64,000 bases of DNA from Mucilaginibacter inviolabilis (GTDB taxonomy: Bacteria; Bacteroidota; Bacteroidia; Sphingobacteriales; Sphingobacteriaceae): contig NZ_JAANAT010000001.1 in the NCBI RefSeq assembly GCF_011089895.1, forward strand, positions 1,240,001-1,304,000, given 5' to 3'. The first letter of the stretch is position 1; the number at the start of each line of letters is the position of its first letter. The notes under the pieces are model-generated. The model had not been told where the DNA came from. It ran no database searches and worked only from the letters and a program-made list of their open reading frames with translations. Shown here one piece after another: positions 16,291 through 26,600 of this stretch. The translations under genes were made by a program, and so were the position numbers.

Positions 16291-17952
16291 ATGCTAAACA
16301 GGCGGATAAAACAATATACTCTACTGATAATCACCAGCATTTCTATCCTGTTCAGCTGTAAACAAAACCCCAAACACCGGGTATCAAAAGCCGATTCTAT
16401 TAAAAAGAAGATTGTAAAGGAATGGAATAAAACCATCCCGGGGAGTTTTAGTGATCAAACCGAAGCGGTTTTTGACAGCATACAAATAAATATTTTCCTC
16501 AAAAAGTATCCGGCTTTTGATTCCTACGCAAAAGATATTAACCAGTTTTACAGCAAGCGTAAATTTGCCTATGCCTGGTATGCCAAGAGCATATTAATAG
16601 AACAAGCCGGCAACCTGGTTGACAGATTAAACAATTTACAAAGCGAAGGTATATATAAGGCCATCCCCTATCCCAAATCTTTAGACTCACTGGTGTTTGA
16701 TGCTCACCCCAAGGCGGCTAATATTAAAGCCAAGACAAATATTACCACCGAACTGATGCTTACCGCACAGTACTTTGTTTTTTCGAAACTGGCCTTTCAG
16801 GGTATGAGCGATTCAGTTACACGTGCAGTAAACTGGTACCTGCCGCGTAAAAAGGTATCTTATAATGATTATTTGGATAGTTTATTAAAAAAAACAGGCA
16901 AATCAAGCAATGTTTTATCTGAACCTGTTTATCGTCAATACGATCTTTTAAAAGGCTTCCTGGCCAAATACCGCCATTTGGATACGGTGGATAAATGGCA
17001 ACCCATTGTTCCGGGTAAAAAACTTAAGCCAGGTGATTCCTCTGCGGTAATATCCTTAATCAAAAAACGACTTTATAAACTGGAGGATTTTAAGGGTGAC
17101 ACATTAAACAATGTATATGATGATGAACTGAAAGATGCTTTTAAACAATTTCAGATGCGACATGGACTTACAGCCGATGGTATTGCCGGAACAAGTACTA
17201 TAACCGAATTAAATGTCCCGCTGAAAACCCGGATGCGACAGATCATCGTTAACATGGAACGTTGCAGATGGCTTCCTGTAAGTTTAAATACTGATTACCT
17301 GGCGGTGAATATACCTGAATTTAAACTCCATGTTTATCATGCTGATAGCTTATTATGGAGTTGTAATGTAGTTGTGGGTCAAAAAGTGCATCAAACGGTA
17401 ATATTCTATGGCGAAATGCAGTATATTGTTTTTAGTCCGTACTGGAACTTACCCGAAAGCATTATACGAAATGAAGTATTGCCCGAGCTTAAAAAGAACC
17501 CCAATTATATTACAGAGCATAATATGATTATTACCGGAAAAGAAAATGGGCTTCCGGTGATTAAACAAAAGCCCGGGCCAGCTAACTCCCTGGGGTTAGT
17601 TAAATTCCTTTTCCCGAACAGTTATAGCATTTATCTACATGATACACCATCAAAATCATTATTTGGAGAATCATCAAGAGCATTCAGTCATGGCTGTATC
17701 CGTGTTGGCGAACCCGCTAAACTGGCTTCATTTTTATTAAAATACGATACTACCTGGACTGCGGACAGGATTAGCAAAGCTATGCACCTGGGTAAGGAGC
17801 AGCAAATAACCCTTAAACATAAAACTCCTGTTTTTATAGCCTATTTTACTGCTTTTACAGATCGTAGTAACAAACTCAACTTCCGTAAGGATATATACAA
17901 TCGGGATGAGCAGCTGGCATCCATGATCATATCTGGAAAAGGCAGATATTAA
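16291..17952 (+). CDS. L,D-transpeptidase lipoprotein with peptidoglycan-binding domain
   Basis: The 553-residue protein begins with a lipoprotein signal (SISILFSCKQN). A scaffold domain spans about residues 45-240. A PG_binding_1 repeat follows at about 250-310 (AVISLIKKRLYKL...FQMRHGLTADGIAGTSTITELN). The YkuD catalytic domain runs from about 335, with the active-site block SHGCIRVGEPAKLA (C469 nucleophile). Such enzymes make 3-3 cross-links or attach proteins to peptidoglycan in the periplasm. The order scaffold, PG-binding, YkuD matches the E. coli YcbB/LdtD layout. It is divergent from the leader/carbonic anhydrase operon and appears to be a single-gene unit. Confidence 0.92.
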   Translation: MLNRRIKQYTLLIITSISILFSCKQNPKHRVSKADSIKKKIVKEWNKTIPGSFSDQTEAVFDSIQINIFLKKYPAFDSYAKDINQFYSKRKFAYAWYAKSILIEQAGNLVDRLNNLQSEGIYKAIPYPKSLDSLVFDAHPKAANIKAKTNITTELMLTAQYFVFSKLAFQGMSDSVTRAVNWYLPRKKVSYNDYLDSLLKKTGKSSNVLSEPVYRQYDLLKGFLAKYRHLDTVDKWQPIVPGKKLKPGDSSAVISLIKKRLYKLEDFKGDTLNNVYDDELKDAFKQFQMRHGLTADGIAGTSTITELNVPLKTRMRQIIVNMERCRWLPVSLNTDYLAVNIPEFKLHVYHADSLLWSCNVVVGQKVHQTVIFYGEMQYIVFSPYWNLPESIIRNEVLPELKKNPNYITEHNMIITGKENGLPVIKQKPGPANSLGLVKFLFPNSYSIYLHDTPSKSLFGESSRAFSHGCIRVGEPAKLASFLLKYDTTWTADRISKAMHLGKEQQITLKHKTPVFIAYFTAFTDRSNKLNFRKDIYNRDEQLASMIISGKGRY

Positions 17953-18353
17953 ACAAAACAACAGCCATTCGTCGGTAGAATGAAGCCTTCTTTTTATTTG
18001 TCATTTTGACAATAAAATTTGCGATTAAACCATTTGAAGGTTTATAATACTGGCAAATTAAAAAATCAAAATATTTTTCATGGGTTTGTAGGCAATAGTT
18101 AAAATTTAATTGTCCACCTCTTAAATCACTTCTTGCGCCGATCCTAGTCCGGCGGCATTAAGTGTGAATTTAACACCAACATTGATTATTAAAACCCGAA
18201 AAAATTAGGCCTATGTAAAAAATGCTTACTAACCCTACCAAAGCACAATTACCCGGCGGGAAATTGCTGCTCGACAGAATGATTTTTGAATGTTTATAAA
18301 TGCAGGTGCAATCGACAGCGCTTGTTATTAACTCCCTTTAAATTCAGTAAAAT
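17953..18353. other. Intergenic region upstream of the SusC/SusD operon
   Basis: These 401 bases hold no gene that I can support. A short frame at 18222-18299 (25 codons) has no distinguishing feature. A small inverted pair CGCCG/CGGCG lies near 18135-18154. The SusC promoter is expected here, but I could not identify a clear TTTG/TAnnTTTG pair. Confidence 0.5.
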
Positions 18354-21300
18354 ATGAAATTTTTAAAACACCCAATGGGTGTACATAGGCCATGGATATC
18401 CAAATCTTTGCCCTTATGTAAATTAGCCCTTGCAGGTATAGTTCTCATAAATACGCAAACAGTGGCCCATGCCAGTCCAAAGTTTACCAACAATCTTGGT
18501 TTTAATATCAATAGCAACATTGCAAAGATTAGTGGTAAAGTTATTGACGAAAAAGGAGAACCTCTTGTTGGCGTAAGTATCAGGGTAAAAGGCACTACAA
18601 CAGGTACACAAACCGATGCCAATGGTAACTTTACACTGGAAGCCGATAGCAAAACGGTTTTGATTGTAAGCTATATAGGTTTTACTACAAAAGAAGTAGC
18701 TGTAGGTTCAAAAACATCATTAACTATAACCCTAACAAGTAATAATAACCTAAACGAAGTGGTTGTTACGGCTCTGGGTATTAAGAAAGAACAGAAAAAA
18801 CTGGGTTATGCATTAACAACAGTTAAAGGTGACGTACTTGATAAAGCAAAAGAAAGTAACGTGGCCTTATCATTAGAAGGCAGAGTTGCCGGTTTAAGTA
18901 TAAATGGTGCTGCGGGTGGCGCCGGTTCATCTGCTCGTATACTATTACGTGGTGTAACCAGTACCAGCTCTACTCAAGGGCCATTATTTGTAATCAATGG
19001 AGTTCCAATGGATAATACCCAAAGAGGCCAGTCAGGCGAATGGGGCGGCGCTGATTATGGTGATGGTATTGCTAACATCAACCCGGATGATATTGAAACC
19101 ATGACCGTACTAAAAGGCCAATCAGCATCAGCCCTCTATGGTACACGTGCTACAGGTGGTGTTATTTTGATCACTACTAAATCAGGCAAGAAAAATTCAG
19201 GTTTTGGTGTCGAGTACAATACCAACTACCAAATGGATAAGGTATATGATAATACCGATTTTCAGGATCAGTACGGGCAAGGTGAAAATGGGTTAAAACC
19301 TACTACCGTTGCGGGTGCCTTAAGTTCAGGGAACCTTGCATGGGGTGCCAAATTGGATGGATCATCTGTTATACAACTTGATGGTAAACAATATGCTTAT
19401 TCTAAAACCAGTGATAATTATACCAAATTCTATAAAACAGGTAATACATTTACCAACACTGTAGCATTTACTGGCGGTGGCGAAAGCGGCGCGTTTCGTT
19501 TGTCGTTATCTGATATGAATAACCACGCTATTACACCTAATAGTGGTTTAAACAGAAAAACCTTCAACTTTAACGGTATGCAAACCGTTATGAAAAATCT
19601 GGATATCAACGTTGTTGCCAATTATATTCTTGACAACGAAAAAAACCGTTCCGGATTGAGTGATGGACCTGGCAACCCTAACAACGTTCAGTTTTTGGCT
19701 CCAAATGAACCTCAAAGTATGTTAGCGCCTGGCTATGATGCAAATGGTAAAGAAACGTCGTTTACTAATGATATTTATGTAACCAATCCTTATTTTGCCG
19801 CATATAAGTTTGTAAATACTACCAAAAGAGAGCGTTTAATATCTTCACTATCAGCTAAATACAGTGTAACTCCATGGGCTTACGTTCAAGGTAGGGTTGG
19901 TTATGATAATATTCATGACTCCCGTTTGAATATCGAACCTACCGGGACTGCTTTTTTAAGCACTCTTGGAGATATGGGGGTTCAAAATACAGAAATTACA
20001 GAATTTAACGCCGACGTTTTGGCTGGCATCAAGCACGATCTGATTAAGGACTTTTTAAATCTCGACTTTTCTGCTGGTGGTAATATTCGTAAAAGTACAG
20101 CTTCTGGCACTTATATCAGAAATGTTGGTGGTACTGGCTTTATTATACCTTACTTCTATGATCTATCAAATCTGTCTAACCGCGACAGTGGTAATCAGGG
20201 AATTTCCAATTTACAGATAAACTCCTTGTATTATACTGCTGATTTTGCTGTAAAAAACTACCTGGTACTGAGTACCACGGGCAGATATGATACGTATAGC
20301 AGTATTGCCGGTAATATTGGCCGGGGCATATTTGCGCCTTCAGTATCAGCTAGTTTCATTTTTTCAGATCTGACACACATTAACGGACTTGACTTTGGAA
20401 AACTCCGTGTTTCTTACGCAAAAACAAGCTCAAGTGCTGCTCCATATGCTAACCAGGTTTACTATAGTGTAGCAAATCCTATTAATGGCACAAGTGCTGC
20501 AACATTTTCAAGCACACTACCCAACCTTACATTAAAACCATTCACCCTAACTGAGCTTGAAATAGGTACTGAGTTAAAGTTTTTAAATGATCGCCTGGGT
20601 GTTGATGTCGCTTATTTTGACAGAAAAACTAAAAATGAAATTGTACAGGCTACATTGGATAATTCAACCGGTTATACTTCTCGTTACGCGGCAAGCGCCA
20701 GCATGCAAAATAAAGGCGTAGAAGTTGAAATACATGGTACTCCAATTAAAACAAGCACTTTTTCTTGGAACCCCTCATTTAACTTCACTTATATTCATAA
20801 CAAAGTATTGGAAACCGACGCTCAGGGTGCCAACTTAGGTTTAGGAACCTATCGTCCGTTAAATGCAACCACAGCCTTTGTTAAAGGTATGTCAGGCCCT
20901 CAGATCATGGCCAATGATTATAAACGCGATGCAAATGGTAATATCATATTTGATGCTAACGGTAACGCCGAATTTACTGCTCGTAAAGCAGTAGGTAGTG
21001 TAACACCTAAATTTTATGGTGGTTTAAACAACGATTTTAACTACAAGAATTTCAACCTGGGTTTCCTGATTGATTATCGTTATGGTAATAAAATATTATC
21101 CGCTACTAACTATTACAGCATCTTCCGTGGTTTAAACAAAATGACATTAGTTGGTCGTGATGGTGGTGTTGTAGGTGTAGGTGTAACAGAATCAGGCACT
21201 CCAAATACCGTAAAAGTACCTGCGGAAACTTATTACCAAACTTTAGCTAAAAATGTATCAGCGTTAAACGCGTTGGACGGCAGCTTTATTAAACTTCGCC

Positions 21301-21530
21301 AGGTTACCTTTGGATATACTATCCCTAAAAATGTATTGGGTACTACCCCATTCAATTCTATAACTGTATCACTGGTAGCCAGAAACTTATGGACTATTAT
21401 GAAACGTTCGGATAATATTGATCCGGAATCGAATTTTGCACCTGGAATTAATTATGCAGGTATCGAAGGCACAAGCGTACCTGCTGTTAGAACTTATGGG
21501 TTTAATGTTAATTTCAAACTTAAAAAATAA
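18354..21530 (+). CDS. SusC/RagA-type TonB-linked outer-membrane receptor (no STN domain)
   Basis: The 1058-residue protein has a signal region, then a CarboxypepD_reg-like domain (about residues 60-135, ISGKVIDEKGEPLVGVSIRVKGTT...VSYIGFTTKEV). A TonB box-like NEVVVTALGIKK follows, then the plug (SLEGRVAGLSI...SSARILLRGV...PLFVINGVPMDNT, IETMTVLKGQSASALYGTRATGGVILITTK) and a 22-strand barrel ending YGFNVNFKLKK. It imports an oligomeric nutrient with its SusD partner, 5 bases downstream. It lacks the N-terminal STN signalling domain found in its close relative at 42762, so it should not talk to a FecR anti-sigma factor. No glycosidase is adjacent, so the nutrient is unknown. Confidence 0.96.
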   Translation: MKFLKHPMGVHRPWISKSLPLCKLALAGIVLINTQTVAHASPKFTNNLGFNINSNIAKISGKVIDEKGEPLVGVSIRVKGTTTGTQTDANGNFTLEADSKTVLIVSYIGFTTKEVAVGSKTSLTITLTSNNNLNEVVVTALGIKKEQKKLGYALTTVKGDVLDKAKESNVALSLEGRVAGLSINGAAGGAGSSARILLRGVTSTSSTQGPLFVINGVPMDNTQRGQSGEWGGADYGDGIANINPDDIETMTVLKGQSASALYGTRATGGVILITTKSGKKNSGFGVEYNTNYQMDKVYDNTDFQDQYGQGENGLKPTTVAGALSSGNLAWGAKLDGSSVIQLDGKQYAYSKTSDNYTKFYKTGNTFTNTVAFTGGGESGAFRLSLSDMNNHAITPNSGLNRKTFNFNGMQTVMKNLDINVVANYILDNEKNRSGLSDGPGNPNNVQFLAPNEPQSMLAPGYDANGKETSFTNDIYVTNPYFAAYKFVNTTKRERLISSLSAKYSVTPWAYVQGRVGYDNIHDSRLNIEPTGTAFLSTLGDMGVQNTEITEFNADVLAGIKHDLIKDFLNLDFSAGGNIRKSTASGTYIRNVGGTGFIIPYFYDLSNLSNRDSGNQGISNLQINSLYYTADFAVKNYLVLSTTGRYDTYSSIAGNIGRGIFAPSVSASFIFSDLTHINGLDFGKLRVSYAKTSSSAAPYANQVYYSVANPINGTSAATFSSTLPNLTLKPFTLTELEIGTELKFLNDRLGVDVAYFDRKTKNEIVQATLDNSTGYTSRYAASASMQNKGVEVEIHGTPIKTSTFSWNPSFNFTYIHNKVLETDAQGANLGLGTYRPLNATTAFVKGMSGPQIMANDYKRDANGNIIFDANGNAEFTARKAVGSVTPKFYGGLNNDFNYKNFNLGFLIDYRYGNKILSATNYYSIFRGLNKMTLVGRDGGVVGVGVTESGTPNTVKVPAETYYQTLAKNVSALNALDGSFIKLRQVTFGYTIPKNVLGTTPFNSITVSLVARNLWTIMKRSDNIDPESNFAPGINYAGIEGTSVPAVRTYGFNVNFKLKK

Positions 21531-21535
21531 CTCAG

Positions 21536-23134
21536 ATGAAAAAACGACTAATATATAGTTTCCTGCTTGCTGGCTCCACCTTAATAGCGGGTTGTACTAA
21601 AAATTTCGACCAAATAAATACAGACCCAACTAAGATAAATGGAGATCTGATCATTCCGGATTATTTCATGGCGCAGGCACAAATCCAGTTCTCTAATTTG
21701 GGTTATGGGCAGTTATTATTTCAAAGCATGTGGAGTCAGGCTCTGGCCTCAACCTATGACTATTATGGTAATGGTGATAAATATGTACTTCGCGGAAGTT
21801 TTGATAGTTATAAAGCCAACTTATGGAACAATGGCTATAATGCAACAACACTGCTTGATGAGATGAAAAACCTGATCAAGGGAAAAGCAGCTTATGGCAA
21901 TCTGGATAACTGCGGTACTATTATGCGAATGCTTATACTGCAACGTATTACGGATACTTATGGCGATATCCCGTTCTCGCAGGAAGGCCAGGCAAAAACA
22001 GGTGTATACACTCCTGTGTTTGATACGCAGCAAAGCATTTATACCTCAATGCTCGACCAGTTAGATAAGGCTTGTACTGCCCTTGATGTTTCAAAACCAG
22101 GTCCAACCAGCGATCTGTTTTATGGCGGTAACGCTGACCAGGTAAACCAATGGAAAAAATTGGGTTATTCATTAATGCTGAGAGCTGCCATGCGCTTAAC
22201 AAAAATCGCACCTGATGTAGCTCAAAGTTATGCTGAAAAAGCATATAAGGGTGGTACAATGGCGGGAATCAATGATAACGCCAAAGTAAAAACCGACAAT
22301 GCCCACTCCAATGGCAATGCAGATGCCGGAGCTTTAACAGTGCCCGACGATTTTAGAGAAGTACGCTGGGGTAAAACCTTGTTTGATTACATGAATAGTA
22401 ATAACGACCCACGCGTTAATGCCATTGGTGAAATATCAGCGGGCACCGGTAAAAAAGCTAATGAAACTCAAATTCCTGGAATTTTACCAACTGGTCAGCA
22501 ATTAGGTATGCCTAATGGTTATGATTTAGGAGGTGGTGCAACAGATATTTCAAAAGCGCCTGGTTATCCTGGAGCAACCCCCGCTGATCCTGCAGTACCA
22601 GGTGACGCCCCTGCTCCGGTTGCCAAATACTCACGCCCGAAATTTGCTGTATACGACGATCGTAATCGTTACAACTTCCTGTTAACTTATGGCGAAACTG
22701 AGCTTTTATTAGCAGAAGCATCTACAAGGGGCTGGAACACAGGTACCGCTGCTACACATTTTTCAAACGCACTTACTGCAGATATGCAAACGTTAGGGCA
22801 ATTCGGTACAACTTCTGTTAACGCTGCCGATATAGCTACTTATGTTGCGGCACATCCACTTAATCCGGCCACTGCTATGCAGCAGATTAACATGGAATAC
22901 TATGTGGAGACCGCCACTGTATTTAACTTCATTGAAACATGGTGCAACTGGAGAAGATCTGGTTACCCAGCTTTAGTAGCTGTTGTGTACCCAAATCAAT
23001 TTGCTACAAGCGTACCAAGAAGGGTACCTTACCCGGTTACTTTACCATCAACCAACGGTGCTAATTATAACGCTGCTGTTGCCAAACTTTCTGGTGGTGA
23101 TACTTTTACCGCAAGGGTTTACTGGGATAAATAA
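21536..23134 (+). CDS. SusD/RagB-family nutrient-binding outer-membrane lipoprotein
   Basis: The 532-residue protein has a lipoprotein signal with Cys20 (STLIAGCTKNFDQINTDPTK). It shows the features of the SusD-like_2 group: NLGYGQLLFQSMWSQ, LQRITDTYGDIPFSQEGQ, an alpha-helical TPR-like region, and the late block YNFLLTYGETELLLAEASTRGWN. It caps the SusC barrel and binds the substrate at the cell surface. It begins 5 bases after the SusC stop, and a strong terminator follows at 23159-23188, which makes SusC-SusD a two-gene transcript. The insert at about residues 340-362 is rich in Pro, Ala and Gly (ATPADPAVPGDAPAPV). Confidence 0.95.
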   Translation: MKKRLIYSFLLAGSTLIAGCTKNFDQINTDPTKINGDLIIPDYFMAQAQIQFSNLGYGQLLFQSMWSQALASTYDYYGNGDKYVLRGSFDSYKANLWNNGYNATTLLDEMKNLIKGKAAYGNLDNCGTIMRMLILQRITDTYGDIPFSQEGQAKTGVYTPVFDTQQSIYTSMLDQLDKACTALDVSKPGPTSDLFYGGNADQVNQWKKLGYSLMLRAAMRLTKIAPDVAQSYAEKAYKGGTMAGINDNAKVKTDNAHSNGNADAGALTVPDDFREVRWGKTLFDYMNSNNDPRVNAIGEISAGTGKKANETQIPGILPTGQQLGMPNGYDLGGGATDISKAPGYPGATPADPAVPGDAPAPVAKYSRPKFAVYDDRNRYNFLLTYGETELLLAEASTRGWNTGTAATHFSNALTADMQTLGQFGTTSVNAADIATYVAAHPLNPATAMQQINMEYYVETATVFNFIETWCNWRRSGYPALVAVVYPNQFATSVPRRVPYPVTLPSTNGANYNAAVAKLSGGDTFTARVYWDK

Positions 23135-23158
23135 TATCCTTATAACATGTTAAAAAAA

Positions 23159-23188
23159 CAAGGCTATGGATTCATAGCCTTGTTTTTT
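23159..23188 (+). terminator. Strong Rho-independent terminator, probably bidirectional
   Basis: A perfect 10-bp stem CAAGGCTATG/CATAGCCTTG (23159-23168 and 23173-23182) with a GATT loop is followed by six T and preceded by seven A. It closes the SusC/SusD transcript and separates it from the FG-GAP/haloperoxidase cassette. Confidence 0.95.
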
Positions 23189-23285
23189 AATTTTTACACA
23201 AAAAAGGGGTATTGATATTGGCTGCAATTGCATATCAAATGTTTATTTTTATAATTACCGTACATCATATAAAATCAGCTCATTA

Positions 23286-26200
23286 ATGTATTGTTCCTTC
23301 CCGTTTGTTTCCCTTTTAAAAAGGCTACTTAATCATAAATGGAGCATCATACTCCTGCTGTGCTTTACTGCTCTTTCAGCAAAAGCTCAACAACCACTTT
23401 TTAAACTATTATCTCCTGAGCAAACCAACATTACATTCAAAAACAATCTTGTAGAGGATGAGCATTTGAATGTTTTATCGTACGAGTATTTATATAATGG
23501 CGGTGGTGTGGCTGTTGGAGATATCAATAATGATGGATTGGTGGATATCTTCTTCACCAGTAACCTGGGCCCCAATAAACTCTATCTGAATCTGGGCAAT
23601 TTCAAATTCAAAGATATTACCAAAGAAGCCGGTGCAGAATTGGCCGGGCGACCAGGTGACTGGAAAACCGGTGTTACCATGGCCGATGTAAACGGCGATG
23701 GCCTGTTGGATATTTATGTATGTTATTCGGGGCTTGGTGATAACAGTAAACGCCGCAATCAATTATTCATCAACAAGGGTAATAATAAGTTTGTTGAACA
23801 GGCTAAGGAATACGGCTTAGACGATCCTGGCTATAGTACCCAGGCTGTGTTTTTTGATTACAATAACGATGGTAAACTGGATATGTTCCTGCTTAACCAT
23901 AATGTAAAAAAAATAAACAATCTGGAATTTGCCCAGAATAAAAAGGAAACTGACGAATTAGCCAGCAATAAACTTTTTGAAAATCAGGGAGGGCACTTTA
24001 TAGATGTTTCAAAAAAAGCCGGTATTATACAAAACCCACTCACTTTTGGCTTAGGTGTTGCCATTGCCGATATCAATAAAGATGGCTTTCAGGATATTTA
24101 TGTAACCAATGATTATAACGAACCCGATTATATGTACATCAATAATGGGGACGGAACTTTTACTGATAAAAGTAAACAAAGCTTAAGACATCTATCCCAA
24201 TTTTCAATGGGTGTAGATATTGCAGACATGAATAATGACGGACTCCCTGACATCATGACCCTGGATATGCTCCCCCCGGATAATCGCAGGCAAAAGCTTT
24301 TGCAACTCCAGGAAAATTATGAATCGTTTGAGTTAATGTTACAACAGGATCTGTATAAGCAATACATGCGTAACATGCTGCAGCTAAACAATGGCGATGG
24401 TACTTTTAGTGAAATAGGCCAATTGGCAGGTATTTCCAATACTGACTGGAGCTGGTGCCCGCTTATGGCCGACTTTGATAACGACGGTTATAAGGATATT
24501 TTTATTTCCAACGGTTATTTCAGGGATTATACTAATAAAGATTTTTTAAGATACTGGGGCGATTATAAGCTTAAAAAAGCTATGGATCGCGAACCGTACT
24601 TACTGATGGATCTGGTGAAAGCCATGCCATCTACAACCTTGTCAAACTACATTTTCCAAAACAATCACGATCTTACTTTCACTGAAAAGAAACAAGATTG
24701 GGGTATCAATAAACCAGGCATATCGAGCGGTGCCGTTTACGCTGATCTGGATAATGATGGCGACCTCGATCTCATTACCAACAATATCAACAGCGAAGCT
24801 TCCATTTATCGGAACATGACGATGGAGACTTCTAAAAAAAATTATGTGGCCGTTAATTTAAAACAGGGCGGTCCCAATGTAAACGCCATAGGCGCTAAAG
24901 TTTATGTGTATAATGATAAACAAACACAATATCAGGAGGTTAATCCCAGCAGGGGTTACCTATCATGCGTGTCCACTGTTTTAAACTTTGGGCTTGGCGA
25001 TCAAAATAAAATCGACTCCATCCGGATCATATGGCCCGATCAAACCACACAATTATTAACTGATGTAAAGGCCAATCAACGTTTAAATATTATTTATAAA
25101 GCAGGCTTGGCCGTCTACAAACCAACGGCTAAAAGTAATAAAACGCAATTAAGCCTAGCGAAACCAATTATTGATTATAAACATACTGAAACTACCATAA
25201 ACGATTTTAAACGTCAGTTGCTGATGCTCTTCATGAGTTCCAAAACGGGCCCGGTTATAGCTAAGGCTGATGTTAATAAAGATGGGTTGGAAGACTTGTT
25301 TATTGGTGGTGATCAAAACACACCGGGTAAAATCTACATCCAAAAACCAAATGGGACATTTACAGCTACAGAAGTATCTGATCTGAATCATGAAAACACC
25401 GCCGCGGCTGTGTTTTTTGACGCCAATGGCGATGGTTTTCCTGATCTGTATGTGGCTAAAGGAGGGTATTCCTTATTAGAGCCCAACACATCTGATTTGC
25501 AGGATAAATTATATCTCAATGATGGTAAGGGAAATTTCACGCTGTCAACAACTTCCCTACCCCAGCTTAATGCCGACAGTAAATCATGCATACGTCCCTG
25601 TGATTATAATAACGATGGCAAAATAGATCTCTTTGTGGGCTCTAATGTTATCCCCGGCCAATATCCGGTAACCCCTAAAAGTTATTTATTAACCAATGCC
25701 GGCGATGGCCGCTTTGTCACTACCGATGTGCCTTTTACTGCCTGCGGTATGGTTAAGGATGCGCAATGGGCCGATTTAAATGGCGATGGCCGTAAAGATC
25801 TGATCATTTGTGGTGAATTTATGCCCATCATGGTTTATATCAATACCACCAATGGCTTTGTGGATGAAACTACCAAATACTTTGATCATCCGGAAAGTGG
25901 CTTTTGGAATACTTTGACAGTTGCTGATATAGATGGTGATGGTAAACCAGATATTATAGCCGGCAATCTGGGTACCAATACTCAGATACATGCCACAACT
26001 ACCGAACCCGCTGAAATGTATTATGCGGATTTTGATGGCAACGGTTCTATCGATCCATTCTTTAATTTTTATATTCAAGGGGTAAGCTACCCGTTTGTTA
26101 GCCGTGATGAATTAAACGAGCAAATATATCCCATGCGTAAAAAATTCAGCTCGTACAAGGCCTATTGTGATGCTACGATGAAGGATATCTTTAGTCCGGA

Positions 26201-26600
26201 TGATTTGGCTAAAGCTTCAAAGCTAACCGCCAATGAAGTGCAGACCAGCTGTTTTCTGAATAAGAATGGCAAATTTATAAAGGTCGGCTTACCTATTGAA
26301 GCTCAGTTTTCTATGGTTACTCAAATAATTACAGGCGATTTTAATCATGATGGTAAAGTTGATCTCCTATTACTAGGTAACCATTCTGATAATCGCTTGA
26401 AACTTGGTAGTTTTGATGCCAATTATGGTTGTCTGCTGACAGGCAATGGCAAGGGAGACTTTAAATATCAAACTCAGTTATCGTCAGGGCTATCAGTTAC
26501 TGGAGATGTAAAGTCAGCGATAGAAACAAAAATAAATGGCTCAAAATACCTATTGATAGGTGTATCTGGCCAGCCACTACAATTCTATAAAGAAAACTAA
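23286..26600 (+). CDS. FG-GAP/VCBS repeat protein with ASPIC/UnbV domain, secreted
   Basis: The 1104-residue exported protein has a signal peptide (SIILLLCFTALSAKAQQ). Many FG-GAP/VCBS blades with calcium-loop motifs D-x-[ND]-x-DG-x-x-D follow: DINNDGLVDIFF, DVNGDGLLDIYV, DYNNDGKLDMFL, DINKDGFQDIYV, DMNNDGLPDIM. An ASPIC/UnbV region is at about residues 530-600 (INAIGAKVYVYND...RGYLSCV...IDSIRIIWPD). A second propeller set spans the C-terminal half (DVNKDGLEDLFI, DANGDGFPDLYV, DYNNDGKIDLFV, DFNHDGKVDLLL). The family is predicted to form Ca-dependent beta-propellers at the cell surface, with roles in binding or adhesion. Its stop overlaps the ATG of the next gene by one base, so the two are translationally coupled. 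Confidence 0.9.
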   Translation: MYCSFPFVSLLKRLLNHKWSIILLLCFTALSAKAQQPLFKLLSPEQTNITFKNNLVEDEHLNVLSYEYLYNGGGVAVGDINNDGLVDIFFTSNLGPNKLYLNLGNFKFKDITKEAGAELAGRPGDWKTGVTMADVNGDGLLDIYVCYSGLGDNSKRRNQLFINKGNNKFVEQAKEYGLDDPGYSTQAVFFDYNNDGKLDMFLLNHNVKKINNLEFAQNKKETDELASNKLFENQGGHFIDVSKKAGIIQNPLTFGLGVAIADINKDGFQDIYVTNDYNEPDYMYINNGDGTFTDKSKQSLRHLSQFSMGVDIADMNNDGLPDIMTLDMLPPDNRRQKLLQLQENYESFELMLQQDLYKQYMRNMLQLNNGDGTFSEIGQLAGISNTDWSWCPLMADFDNDGYKDIFISNGYFRDYTNKDFLRYWGDYKLKKAMDREPYLLMDLVKAMPSTTLSNYIFQNNHDLTFTEKKQDWGINKPGISSGAVYADLDNDGDLDLITNNINSEASIYRNMTMETSKKNYVAVNLKQGGPNVNAIGAKVYVYNDKQTQYQEVNPSRGYLSCVSTVLNFGLGDQNKIDSIRIIWPDQTTQLLTDVKANQRLNIIYKAGLAVYKPTAKSNKTQLSLAKPIIDYKHTETTINDFKRQLLMLFMSSKTGPVIAKADVNKDGLEDLFIGGDQNTPGKIYIQKPNGTFTATEVSDLNHENTAAAVFFDANGDGFPDLYVAKGGYSLLEPNTSDLQDKLYLNDGKGNFTLSTTSLPQLNADSKSCIRPCDYNNDGKIDLFVGSNVIPGQYPVTPKSYLLTNAGDGRFVTTDVPFTACGMVKDAQWADLNGDGRKDLIICGEFMPIMVYINTTNGFVDETTKYFDHPESGFWNTLTVADIDGDGKPDIIAGNLGTNTQIHATTTEPAEMYYADFDGNGSIDPFFNFYIQGVSYPFVSRDELNEQIYPMRKKFSSYKAYCDATMKDIFSPDDLAKASKLTANEVQTSCFLNKNGKFIKVGLPIEAQFSMVTQIITGDFNHDGKVDLLLLGNHSDNRLKLGSFDANYGCLLTGNGKGDFKYQTQLSSGLSVTGDVKSAIETKINGSKYLLIGVSGQPLQFYKEN

